From positions 113,472 to 177,471 of the forward strand of contig NMRB01000633.1 of the NCBI GenBank assembly GCA_002633025.1: a DNA stretch of 64,000 nt. Reading direction: 5' to 3'. The notes under the pieces are model-generated. The model saw only the letters and a list, made by a program, of their open reading frames with translations, did not search any database and was not told the DNA's origin. Numbering within the stretch: the first letter of the stretch is position 1; each line of letters begins with the position of its first letter. Positions 13,343-24,703 of this stretch are shown piece after piece. A program made the position numbers and the translations under genes. Origin of the DNA: Notospermus geniculatus. Taxonomy: Eukaryota > Nemertea > Pilidiophora > Heteronemertea > Lineidae.

Positions 13343-14752
13343 GGTAAAGGGTGAACATGATAGAAATCCAACTTAGTTTGGCATGAGTGCTCAAAATATG
13401 GAACGACTGTGGTTATGCACTGACGTGGAATACCTTTCGTTGCCTGTCAGCTTTTTTTCTCATAAAAATAGCACACATAGACATAGAGCATTTAGCTTGT
13501 GAAAAAAATGTAAGTGATAAAATCATTTGATGCCAATCGACACACCTTGAAGAACTTCTCACAGTAGAAGCTCACGCTGCAAAGAAGCTCGACGCCTTCT
13601 CGACTAGTTGATACTTTTAGCAACCTTGTGGCAAGGACAAAGTTCATTGTGGAACACTAACAATCGCATTCTTCTAAGAACTCTATGTCCTTTACAAAAA
13701 ATGTGACTGAAAAATATTGAAATGTCGATTTATTGTTAAAAAGTCAGTACAACACAGCCAGAATATCCTGCCGTCGGCAATGAGGCTGACACGGAAATGA
13801 TGCGTCTGACAGCGGAGGAAACACGACGCCTGAAACCCTCTACGTGCCGAATATCAAATTGCGGTCAACGTAATTGGCATCATAATGAAGCTGATAATGA
13901 GACTGTGAAACTGAGATGGTGAAAAAAAGTAACAGATTCATGATGGGAATTGTCTGTAGGATGAAGTAGAAAAAATCTGTATCACAATATCAAGTTTCTA
14001 ATTGAGTCAACTTCTTTATACTGAGAAAGGCAAGATAAGAAGCTGNGGTAAAGGGTGAACATGATAGAAATCCAACTTAGTTTTGCGTGAGTGCTCAAAA
14101 TATGGAATGACTGTGGTTATGCACTGATGTGGAATACCTTTCGTTGCCTGTCAGCTTTTTTTCTCATAAAAATAGCACACATAGACATAGAGCATTTAGC
14201 TTGTGAAAAAAATGTAAGTGATAAAATCATTTGATGCCAATCGACACACCTTGAAGAACTTCTCACAGTAGAAGCTCACGCTGCAAAGAAGCTCGACGCC
14301 TTCTCGACAACTAGTTGATACTTTTAGCAACCTTGTGGCAAGGACAAAGTTCATTGTGGAACACTAACAATCGCATTCTTCTAAGAACTCTATGTCCTTT
14401 ACAAAAAATGTGACTGAAAAATATTGAAATGTCGATTTATTGTTAAAAAGTCAGTACAACACAGCCAGAATATCCTGCCGTCGGCAATGAGGCTGACACG
14501 GAAATGATGCGTCTGACAGCGGAGGAAACACGACGCCTGAAACCCTCTACGTGCCGAATATCAAATTGCGGTCAACGTAATTGGCATCATAATGAAGCTG
14601 ATAATGAGACTGTGAAACTGAGATGGTGAAAAAAAGTAACAGATTCATGATGGGAATTGTCTGTAGGATGACGTAGAAAAAATCTGTATCACAATATCAA
14701 GTTTCTAATTGAGTCAACTTCTTTTTCTGAGAATGGCAAGATAAGAAGCTGC
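13343..14752. repeat. Near-identical direct duplication abutting an assembly gap
   Basis: 13343-14045 and 14047-14752 are almost the same sequence. They differ by single-base changes and small indels, for example CTCGACTAGTTG against CTCGACAACTAGTTG. The first copy ends and the second begins exactly at the N at 14046. That is what two overlapping contig ends carrying different alleles look like when not merged. I regard this as a probable false duplication; the content shows no gene. Confidence 0.85.
14046..14046. other. Assembly gap (single N)
   Basis: Single N separating two copies of the same about 700-bp sequence. See the duplication 13343-14752. Confidence 0.95.
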
Positions 14753-16237
14753 TATGATTTTTTTCATGGCTCTATGCTTTGCTGTTTTGATGTTGTAAGG
14801 TTTGCTTCCAAGAAACAAATCCGTCTGGAAAAAGGACATTGAAAGAAACCTGCAATGGAGCATGGAACACCAACCTGTATTCATTTCACATCAACACTTC
14901 ATGACAGACCAACAAAACTCACCAGAAACTTTTCAGAAAAGAACATTGAAAGAAACCCTGCAATGGAGCACGGAACACCATTGCAACCTAGATTCAATTC
15001 ACGTCCACCTTCGTGACAGACCCATTACAAAACTCACTGGGATGCATCATTGCTGAAAGGACAGCGGACGCAACCCTAGATTAGCATCAGAAGTGATATA
15101 AATCACGCAATCTTTCCACAGGGTATTGATAAAGAGCCTGACTGCGAGTGCATAATCCCACACTGGTAGTTTACCTGACGACACGAAGAGAACCTAATCA
15201 GTCAAGTTTTACCCTCAAGGAATTCCGACACTGACTTTCCATATAGTGTAGCCTACATATGTTGGGTTGTATATGACAACGTGTTCGAGAAGATGAAGGT
15301 TTGTAGTGTGAATTCACGACCATGTAGAAAAACTGCTACAAATGAGACCCACAGAAGTGGCAGAGCTAAGGCATAACATATTGCTCCAAAGAACCTCCAA
15401 AACTTGGATAGAAGACCCGCGGACACCAATAGCATGAACGAGCCAAAAACATTCACAACATAGAACTGAATGCTGCAGAACTGATGAAAGCATCTGCAAA
15501 CAGATGAACATGTTTTTTTCAGGATGCTCTAGGCAAAAAAGTAACTCCATCTGACATCATCATGACCATAACACAGAGACGTAAGTCAAATTGATCTTGA
15601 CCATATGATGGCAAGCTCTAAGAGCCAATACACTCCCCTAGAATTAAGCCATCATTGCCTGATCAGACACCAGACACAACGTTTTTCTCATATGACAAAA
15701 AACCCAAGCAAGATAGCCTACTTTTTTCTAGTAGCGTAACAAAAACGAGGCAGATGTAGATAATTTCTGGTGGATTATTCTCAGGAATCCAATTAATTTT
15801 CTGAGAGAACATTGGGCCAACAAGCACTTTTTGGTCTTTCCTGAAATTAGTTTATAGTGAGTTATTGTACTGACTGCATGGGTGATGAATATGCAAGCAA
15901 AATGGAATTTCTGGTTTTTACCACGTACTACAGCACCATCACCAACAGGAGAAGCTGGACTCTGGCAACGTCTTTGACCTTATAACTGCAATTTGGGTGC
16001 AATTTGTCATTTTGTAGTAGACAGCCTGCTGAAGCATCATGGGAATACCTTAGCCTACCCAGGGGACTAACTACCACGGACCCCCAGAATGTCTTTTAAT
16101 GACGTCTCAACTCATCAACCTCACGATCTGCACAGTTGGACCACAAGAAATAACATGTATGACATTTTCTTCTGAGATACAAATGAGTCCATTAATGACG
16201 CCTGCTGGCTAAGCAAGCCAAGATATGTAACAAGGAA
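14753..16237. other. Non-coding stretch, short internal duplication only
   Basis: No gene seen. The words AACACCA, TTCATTTCACATCAA/TTCAATTCACGTCCA and GAAAGAAACC recur at 14838-15010, a degenerate about 120-bp tandem duplication. Confidence 0.4.
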
Positions 16238-16517
16238 ATGATTCCAGCGGGGGATTGGGCGAGTGTCATTAGGAGGATTTCCTTATCGCCTGGTCGAATG
16301 ATAATCAAAGGGTCACAAGGAAACAGTGAGCTGTTGCGGCAAATTCTGTGGGGCATTTGCACTCGGTCAGACATCCCTAATGCTTTCTTGGGAACTTTTA
16401 ATGATAAGCAATGAATTTCACCACACCCGGAGTCAAAGAGCGCACGCCCACGATCATTAACCATTTCGCTAGCCATTCATTCTTGTACTGCTGATCATTT
16501 TTTGATGGAAATCCAAA

Positions 16518-16558
16518 GTTTGTGCCTTGAAAATCAACTTGATTTTCAAGGCACAAAC
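16518..16558. repeat. Perfect inverted repeat present in only one duplicate
   Basis: The arm GTTTGTGCCTTGAAAATCAA (16518-16537) is followed at once by its reverse complement (16538-16558). The other duplicate (around 20279-20300) has only the first arm, so about 23 bp were added here as an inverted copy of the adjacent DNA. Confidence 0.85.
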
Positions 16559-16906
16559 TAAGGAATTCTTGAAGCTAATGGCACAATTTTGGTGAGGGGA
16601 AGTCTTGTTGGCAAAGAAAGCTGCTTCTTTTGGAACCCGAATGATAACCTCAGAACCATAAACATGACAATAATGATAGAATATATCCAACAGAGTCCCA
16701 GGAGAGACATGGCTGGTACGTGAATAGACAGTCAATACAGAAGTAATCCCGACTGGTTACCCTAAACCTTTTCTGGCTCAGTTCATTCCCAAGAGCATGC
16801 TGACACATCGCCTTTCTGCATTGATCCTGCTGGAGCTACCGACCATCTTGTGAGATGTAACTGAATCTCATACCACAGAATCAATAGCTTCTTGCCAGTT
16901 TCATAA

Positions 16907-17435
16907 GGCGAGACTTTTTTTATACCTTGGTTAGCGTGCCCGCCGCTCCGTGAATTCCCGGAAAAAAAATAAAAATAAAATTTTATTTTCGGCCATTTAG
17001 CGTGCCCGCCGCACTCAAAATCGCTGAAAATCGGAATAAAAAAAAAACTTTTTCTTTATTTTTTTCCCGCCCGCCGCCGTCATGGCCGTGGATGCAAAAC
17101 TGTGCAGAAGAGGGCAAATACTTCTGCAAGCTCAGGAACGCTAGGGAGGATTACAACACCCTCCATCAGAGTACTACACAAGTTGCACAATGCCAAACTA
17201 TATTTCAAGCAAACTGGCAAATCAATGTCAATGAAATTTGGGGTAATAAGTTGGAGGCAAAGTTACTTTATTTTGAAATAAACTTTTATTTTTATTTTTC
17301 CCTCCTCTCTGCTGCTCCTACAGAAAGATTCTGTGAAAACTGAAAATAAAATTTTATTTTTATTTTTTTTCCGACCGCCTACGGATGTCCTTGGATAAAA
17401 AAGCACGCTAACCAAGGAATAAAAAAAGTCTCGCC
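16907..17435. mobile_element. 529-bp TAA-flanked inverted-repeat element with a matching empty site
   Basis: The ends GGCGAGACTTTTTTTAT (left) and its near-perfect complement (right) extend to about 30 bp, including CCTTGGTTAGCGTG. TAA flanks both sides (16904-16906 and 17436-17438). The duplicate copy reads straight through with a single TAA at 20630-20632, so element, duplication and pre-insertion site are all visible. The frame at 17002-17343 lies inside but shows no transposase motif. The TWA duplication suggests a Harbinger-type mobiliser. Confidence 0.9.
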
Positions 17436-20400
17436 TAAGCCAGCAGAAAAATATCTTCTTAGTCTTTCTCTTTTGAACAGAGAACGCTGAGCAATCTATG
17501 CTCAGACCAGTGGACTCAAACTAACTCTTTGGAAAAACATTTGGTTTGAGTCCGATACCAATAAATATTCAGTGTACAGACACACTTCCCTAGGCTAAAA
17601 TTTTTCAAAAATCTAGATAATATGTTCTTTATATTTATGTATGCGTCTGTTGAAACTGCCCACAGGGATGCAGCTGATTACACATATATTTCATGGGTTT
17701 ATCATTGATTCACATTCCATGGATCCAAACAGCAACATCAAAGTCCTGTCTGGGGAAATATCATTCATTACCACTGGGACAACACTGTCAAATAGTTTCT
17801 TCTCAAAACCGATATTTCTAGCACATTGCTTCTAGCACTGAGAACCCTTCTTTGAGGCTGGCAAAAGGAAAAGAATGACAAATGTCAAACCTCTGCACAA
17901 AATTTTGCCACCCTATGCCTCGGGGTGATCAAACAGTATCTGTGTATGACTAGTACCACAAATTAAAACTGTTCTCTTTGAATGTAAATACCTGCCTTTG
18001 GCAGTTGTTAGTTTCAGATTCAATATTTGTGGTGATTGGAAACATGCTTAATTGGAACCAAAGGTATGTAAATGTTAAAGGTCCACTGCATGAAGAAGTC
18101 TCATATTTTCAGCTATGAGTCAGAGTTCAAAGAATTTTTAAACCAATTTGAAAGTTCTAAATTGGTTATTGGTGGGGAAATTGCATCAGCTGCACAGCTC
18201 TGGCTTCCCACGCCCACACCTTCTTAAGGACAGAGTGGAAGGAACCTGGATTTGGTTCAGATGACGCCAGCAGCCAAGTGCAGGCTGATGTCTTCTTCTG
18301 CATTTTCTTTTGAATCCAGGGTAGCAATAAATATTATTGACCTGTACCACGATACAGATCATATTGCTAAATCTTGTTTGCTAACAATTGTTATCCTTGA
18401 AAAGTGATAAAAACGCCATCACTCCGAGATGTCTATATTTCACCTATTGATTTCAAGCCCATGGTGTTACACTATCTGCTTTCTAAACCAATACAACTGC
18501 ATATAGATTTATTGAGAGAGTCGAGTCGAAGGAATATATTTCCGTGGAACATTGGCAACAGAGACAATAAATAGAGGAAAATGATGATTGCTAATACGCA
18601 GATGATAATTTATCTAAAAACTGGCATTGGTAAGATATTTATAGAATAAAGTTGTTTCTATATTTTAAAGTGACTTCATATCTATAGGCAAGAAAGATAT
18701 TTATAGCATAGCAAACATTGCTGCAAAAATGCCCCTCACAAAATGGATGCATTTAATTATCCGTGAACATTATGGCGCTTTCTTTGCCGCAACTTTAGGT
18801 CCATGCAAGATTCTCCTCCAACTGTACAAGTGAAGACTCAAAAATTGCCCAAAACTCAGCAATTGCATCAGAAATAACAAGACAGTTGGCAATCTCTGGC
18901 ACAATTGGCCATGTCTTGATAGCTCAGCAATCAATAGTTTTCTCTGATACATGAGATATCTAATGAAATGGTAGACTTGCATAAGAATCAATAGCTTTGA
19001 GCAAACTTAATATTTTCATAAGCATCCTATCAATATCTTCTTCTTATCATAGGTTTTTCTGTAACTTTAGAACTTAATCTGGCAATTTATTGACTAGAAT
19101 AGATATTTTTAGAATTTTAGGCTGGCTGCCATGCAACCGTCATTGAGAGAATCTGCTGTCAATAATTTAATATCTTTTCTATTTAAAGGATCTGCGAAGT
19201 GATAATGGTACTTTAGGAGTTGTTTTTTCGAGGGTGGCACTTGCAGTATTTGCAGTAGATTGGAACTCAAACTCCAAAAGTATTACCAACTCAGTCCATG
19301 CACTGAATAATGTTACCAATGGAAACAGAGGGAAGCATTATGCATAAGTTTCACTCTCCAACAAGCAACACTCAGAATACATTAAAAGAATCCCTTATGA
19401 ATTAGTCAAAGTTTTTTCAACAGTTTTCAGTTTGCACCAGCTAACAGCTTGATTATTCTCAATGGAATTGGCAAGGTACGTGGTTTACTTCGGCAAAAAC
19501 TCAGTCAATGAAATCTTGTGATGATTGAAGAAATGGCAAATTGGATTGGACTGAAAATCAACGAGCTCACGCAGAAGGCGGAGTTGGTTTATCCCCTGAG
19601 AAATGTGGTAAAACTCCCTGCAGTTGACACATGAAAGACCACATTTGCCAAAGCCTTCTTGTTCCTGAAACAAAACCCACTGCAATTATGGTAATGCAAA
19701 GCCTCTGTGTGCATTTTGTGGGCTGTAACCAAAATTTATCAAGAAACATTCAGAAGACTGAAAGCGACACAGCTAGATTGAGGGTCTCTCCCGAAAGATG
19801 CAAAGCACCCTGAAAGAAAATCCTTTAAGCCTTTTCTCAAAACATTACAAGAAATTGTCTGACATGATATTAACCCATATGTGCACAAGCTATTTTTTTA
19901 CCTAAACCCCCTACTGGCACAGGCCTATTGTGCGCGCGACGTGAATATTGTGCCTATGATGAATAGAATTGTTGTAAAAAATATTTCGTTCATGATTCCA
20001 GCGGGGGATTGGGCGAGTGTCATTAGGAGGATTTCCTTATCGCCTGGTCGAATGATAATCAAAGGGTCACAAGGAAACAGTGAGTTGTTGCGGCAAATTC
20101 TGTGGGGCATTTGCACTCGGTCAGACATCCCTAATGCTTTCTTGGGAACTTTTAATGATAAGCAATGAATTTCACCACACCCGGAGTCAAAGAGCGCACG
20201 CCCACGATCATTAACCATTTCGCTAAGCCATTCATTCTTGTACCGGTACTGCTGATCATTTTTTGATGGAAATTCAATGTTTGTGCCTTGAAAATCAAGG
20301 AATTCTTGAAGCTAATGGCACAATTTTGGTGAGGGGACGTCTTGTTGGCAAGGAAAGCTGCTTCTTTTGGAAACCTCACAACCATAAACATGACAATAAT

Positions 20401-22685
20401 GATAGAATATATCCAACAGAGTCCCAGGAGAGACATGGCTGGTACGTGAATAGACAACCAATACAGAAGTAACCCCGACTGGTTACCCTAAACCTTTTCT
20501 GGCTCAGTTCATTCCCAAGAGCATGCTGACACATCGCCTTTCTGCATTGATCCTGCTGGAGCTACCGACCATCTTGTGAGATGTAACTGAATCTCAAACC
20601 ACAGAATCAATAGCTTCTTGCCAGTTTCATAAGCCAGCAGAAAAATATCTTCTTAGTCTTTCTCTTTTGAACAGAGAATGCTGAGCAATCTATGCTCAGA
20701 CCAGTGGACTCAAACTTACTCTTTGGAAAAACATTTGGTTTGAGTCCGATACCAATAAATATTCAGTATACAGACACCCTTCCCTAGGCTAACATTTTTC
20801 AAAAATCTAGATTATATGTTCTTTATATTTATGTATGAGTCTGTCGAAACTGCCCAGAGGGATGCAGCTGATTACACATATATTTCATGGGTTTATCATT
20901 GATTCACATTCCATGGATCCAAACAGCAACATCAAAGTCCTGTCTGGGGAAATATCATTCATTACCACTGGGACAACACTGTCAAATAGTTTCTTCTCAA
21001 AACCGATATTTCTAGCACATTGCTTCTAGCACTGAGAACCCTTCTTTGAGGCTGGCAAAAGGAAAAGAATGACAAATGTCAAACCTTTGCACAAAATTTT
21101 GCCACCCTATGCCTCGGGGTGATCAAACAGTATCTGTGTATGACTAGTACCGCAAATTAAAACTGTTCTCTTTGAATGTAAATACCTGCCTTTGGCAGTT
21201 GTTAGTTTCAGATTCAATATTTGTGGTGATTGGAAACATGCTTAATTGGAACCAAAGGTATGTAAATGTTAAAGGTCCACTGCATGAAGAAGTCTCATAT
21301 TTTCAGCTATGAGTCAGAGTTCAAAGAATTTTTAAACCAATTTGAAAGTTCTAAATTGGTTATTGGTGGGGAAATTGCATCAGCTGCACAGCTCTGGCTT
21401 CCCACGCCCACACCTTCTTAAGGACAGAGTGGAAGGAACCTGGATTTGGTTCAGATGACGCCAGCAGCCAAGTGCAGGCTGATGTCTTCTTCTGCATTTT
21501 CTTTTGAATCCAGGGTAGCAATAAATATTATTGACCTGTACCACGATACAGATCATATTGCTAAATCTTGTTTGCTAACAATTGTTATCCTTGAAAAGTG
21601 ATAAAAACGCCATCACTCCGAGATGTCTATATTTCACCTATTGATTTCAAGCCCATGGTGTTACACTATCTGCTTTCCAAACCAATACAACTGCATATAG
21701 ATTTATTGAGAGAGTCGAGTCGAAGGAATATATTTCCGTGGAACATTGGCAACAGAGACAATAAATAGAGGAAAATGATGATTGCTAATACGCAGATGAT
21801 AATTTATCTAAAAACTGGCATTGGTAAGATATTTATAGAATAAAGTTGTTTCTATATTTTAAAGTGACTTCATATCTATAGGCAAGAAAGATATTTATAG
21901 CATAGCAAACATTGCTGCAAAAATGCCCCTCACAAAATGGATGCATTTAATTATCCGTGAACATTATGGCGCTTTCTTTGCCGCAACTTTAGGTCCATGC
22001 AAGATTCTCCTCCAACTGTACAAGTGAAGACTCAAAAATTGCCCAAAACTCAGCAATTGCATCAGAAATAACAAGACAGTTGGCAATCTCTGGCACAATT
22101 GGCCATGTCTTGATAGCTCAGCAATCAATAGTTTTCTCTGATACATGAGATATCTAATGAAATGGTAGACTTGCATAAGAATCAATAGCTTTGAGCAAAC
22201 TTAATATTTTCATAAGCATCCTATCAATATCTTCTTCTTATCATAGGTTTTTCTGTAACTTTAGAACTTAATCTGGCAATTTATTGACTAGAATAGATAT
22301 TTTTAGAATTTTAGGCTGGCTGCCATGCAACCGTCATTGAGAGAATCTGCTGTCAATAATTTAATATCTTTTCTATTTAAAGGATCTGCGAAGTGATAAT
22401 GGTACTTTAGGAGTTGTTTTTTCGAGGGTGGCACTTGCAGTATTTGCAGTAGATTGGAACTCAAACTCCAAAAGTATTACCAACTCAGTCCATGCACTGA
22501 ATAATGTTACCAATGGAAACAGAGGGAAGCATTATGCATAAGTTTCACTCTCCAACAAGCAACACTCAGAATACATTAAAAGAATCCCTTATGAATTAGT
22601 CAAAGTTTTTTCAACAGTTTTCAGTTTGCACCAGCTAACAGCTTGATTATTCTCAATGGAATTGGCAAGGTACGTGGTTTACTTC

Positions 22686-22686
22686 N
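22686..22686. other. Assembly gap (single N)
   Basis: Single N where the second duplicate ends. Unrelated sequence with repeated TCTACTG words (22695-22765) starts after it. Confidence 0.95.
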
Positions 22687-23630
22687 TAGACAACTGCACC
22701 TCTACTGTTTATCTACTGCATTTCACTACTGTATCTCTACTGTTGTTCTACTGCAAATCTACTGCGTGTTGGTAGGGGAGAAGAGTGGGTGGATGAAGAG
22801 GAGTGAGGTAGAGACCCCTGCTGTGGGAGGTGACAATCACTGATCATGGCAAAGGTTGTCATCTGACAGACCCCACCTGGTCAGGTGTTAGGACAACATG
22901 ACAAGTATTTGGAGGAATAACTACTCAATTCAATTCACAGGGCTGAGTTCCAATCACCACGCACCTCCCCAATTTGGTAACACAAATGAGGGATGAAAGA
23001 CGGTTTAAGGTTCATTAGATAAAGTCATTCCTCATCATGTTGTTCAGGATCAACAGCTTCAAGTCTTGAATGCCAATGACTTTGGTACGTCACTGATGAT
23101 GAAACAAAGCAACGACTCATGCATTATTCAGCACGAGGTGAGATCTCTTGGACGGGTTTCTTTCATTCCCTTCCAAACTGAGAAAATGTAGTGCTGAAAA
23201 CTGTCGATCAGCAACACCTGACAATCAGAATTTAAGGCCAAAAGTTATGACTTTTCTGGGTCACTCTCCCTTCCTTTCGTAGTCTCCACTGGCACTTGTA
23301 TCACCACCAGGAAGTATTTACTGGTGACATAGGGAGCAAGTGACACGAACTACTGATTACCTCTGGATGTTGTATCACAACCTTTTACCGTTTACTACCC
23401 TAAATCACGATAACTGTGCACACACATCTATAATTACTTCCCAGAATTGCAACTGCATCACCAGTAATGGGGAAAATTGCCTGTTTTCTTTGGTCATGTA
23501 TCAAAGTGTTACGACAGCTTGTAATTTCTGAGGAAATTAATGTGCTCTGAATATTATCACCGCTTTCGTCTATGCTGAATTAGGGCTGCAGCGGTATTGG
23601 GAGTTCGCAATTCTGAATTGCGGTCAGGAC
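22687..23630. other. Non-coding stretch, short TCTACTG-rich patch
   Basis: The first about 80 bases contain repeated TCTACTG/TCTACTGC words, a degenerate microsatellite. No gene is seen in the remainder. Confidence 0.45.
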
Positions 23631-23929
23631 TCCTGGATGGAAGTCAAGTATAAAGATCCATCTTCCTGGATGGAAGTCAAGTATGAAGATCCATCTTCCT
23701 GGATGGAAGTCAAGTATAAAGATCCATCTTCCTGGATGGAAGTCAAGTATAAAGATCCATCTTCCTGGATGGAAGTCAAGTATAAAGATCCATCTTCCTG
23801 GATGGAAGTCAAGTATAAAGATCCATCTTCCTGGATGGAAGTCAAGTATAAAGGTCCATCTTCCTGGATGGAAGTCAAGTATAAAGATCCATCTTCCTGG
23901 ATGGAAGTCAAGTATAAAGGTCCATCTTC
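23631..23929. repeat. 33-bp minisatellite, about nine copies
   Basis: The unit TCCTGGATGGAAGTCAAGTA continuing TAAAGATCCATCT is repeated with very few changes (AAAGGTCC variants, one TATGAAG variant). Because 33 is divisible by 3, frames stay open on both strands: the plus strand reads as 11-residue MEVKYKDPSSW repeats, the minus strand as LYLTSIQEDGS repeats. No splice or start context supports translation, so I call it a minisatellite. Confidence 0.95.
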
Positions 23930-24484
23930 AAGTGTTCTTGAGAATGGAGGTCTGAAGTGCTGTGAAACCAAAAGTGTTTGTAGACCACAAAATTCCATCC
24001 TGAGAATATTGATCAGAGGTTCTTAATTCTATCTCTCTTTGTCACCAAAGGAAGAGAGCATTTTAAAAGAACCACTGATTACCTCAGGACGAAGAATTAG
24101 ATCCCAGTAAAACCAATATCCAGGCAGCCCAACAGAATGCTGTTGGCAGGATGCTATAGTTTCATGGTACACATGTAGTTACACAGGTTTATTATCAATG
24201 AGGATGTCCAATGTACCATGATGGAGTTATATTGCATTAGGAACTTAGGTCTGACAAAGCACCGGTAACCAATTACTAGAGGGGATGGCACCATTAACAA
24301 TGTTGGTATTGAATCTTTATCACTCTTGACAGACAAGTGGTCCGCCTCCAAATCACAACTGAAGTGTTACAATACAAGCGACAGGAAAGCATGGCAGGGC
24401 ACAACCAATGAATAGTCCGTCTGCAGTGCAGGCCAAGCACAAAGTGAAATGCACAAGGCTGTGGAGGCCTACATGTAGAGTCCA
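23930..24484. other. Non-coding stretch, no feature seen
   Basis: Unique-looking sequence after the minisatellite. One TACATGTA octamer lies near 24472. No gene was recognised. Confidence 0.4.
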
Positions 24485-24703
24485 GGGGCGAGCTTCATAA
24501 AGTGACTTTGTGCTAATGGTAGGCTACCTTCAACTTCAAAAGAATCAATGCATTTTCCATTTGGTGAAAGGTACCGGTATACTATGAACTTCATAGTTCA
24601 AGTATGAAAAGTGATTGAAGAGGAGCTAACCCCTGCAGGAGTGGGAGACTCCTCTCGATTGAAAAAACCCTGATCAGGGGACTCACTTTATGGAACAGGT
24701 CCC
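24485..24703. mobile_element. Foldback MITE with degenerate ends
   Basis: The left end GGGGCGAGCTTCATAAAGTG and right end CACTTTATGGAACAGGTCCC are imperfect inverted repeats sharing the CATAAAGTG core. The interior includes TACCGGTA at about 24574. No clear target duplication, so the class is uncertain; the ends resemble other GGSCC...CATAAA elements in the window. Confidence 0.6.

Larger units (their letters stand above)
16238..22685. repeat. Direct duplication of a roughly 2.7 kb unit
   Basis: 16238-19491 and 19992-22685 are near-identical over their full length, apart from a 529-bp element and a 23-bp inverted insertion in the first copy. The flanks of the two copies differ, and about 500 bp of unrelated sequence (19492-19991) separates them. 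The second copy stops exactly at the N at 22686. It is either a young tandem duplication truncated by a contig end or an alternative haplotype stitched in. No coding exon is recognisable in either copy. Confidence 0.85.

Noticed and set aside
17002-17343. 113-residue plus-strand frame as a gene
   Set aside because: Lies wholly within a TAA-flanked non-autonomous element, has no recognisable domain, and is absent from the duplicate copy.
23631-23929. CRISPR-like array of regular repeats
   Set aside because: Units are contiguous with no unique spacers, and the genome is eukaryotic; it is a minisatellite.
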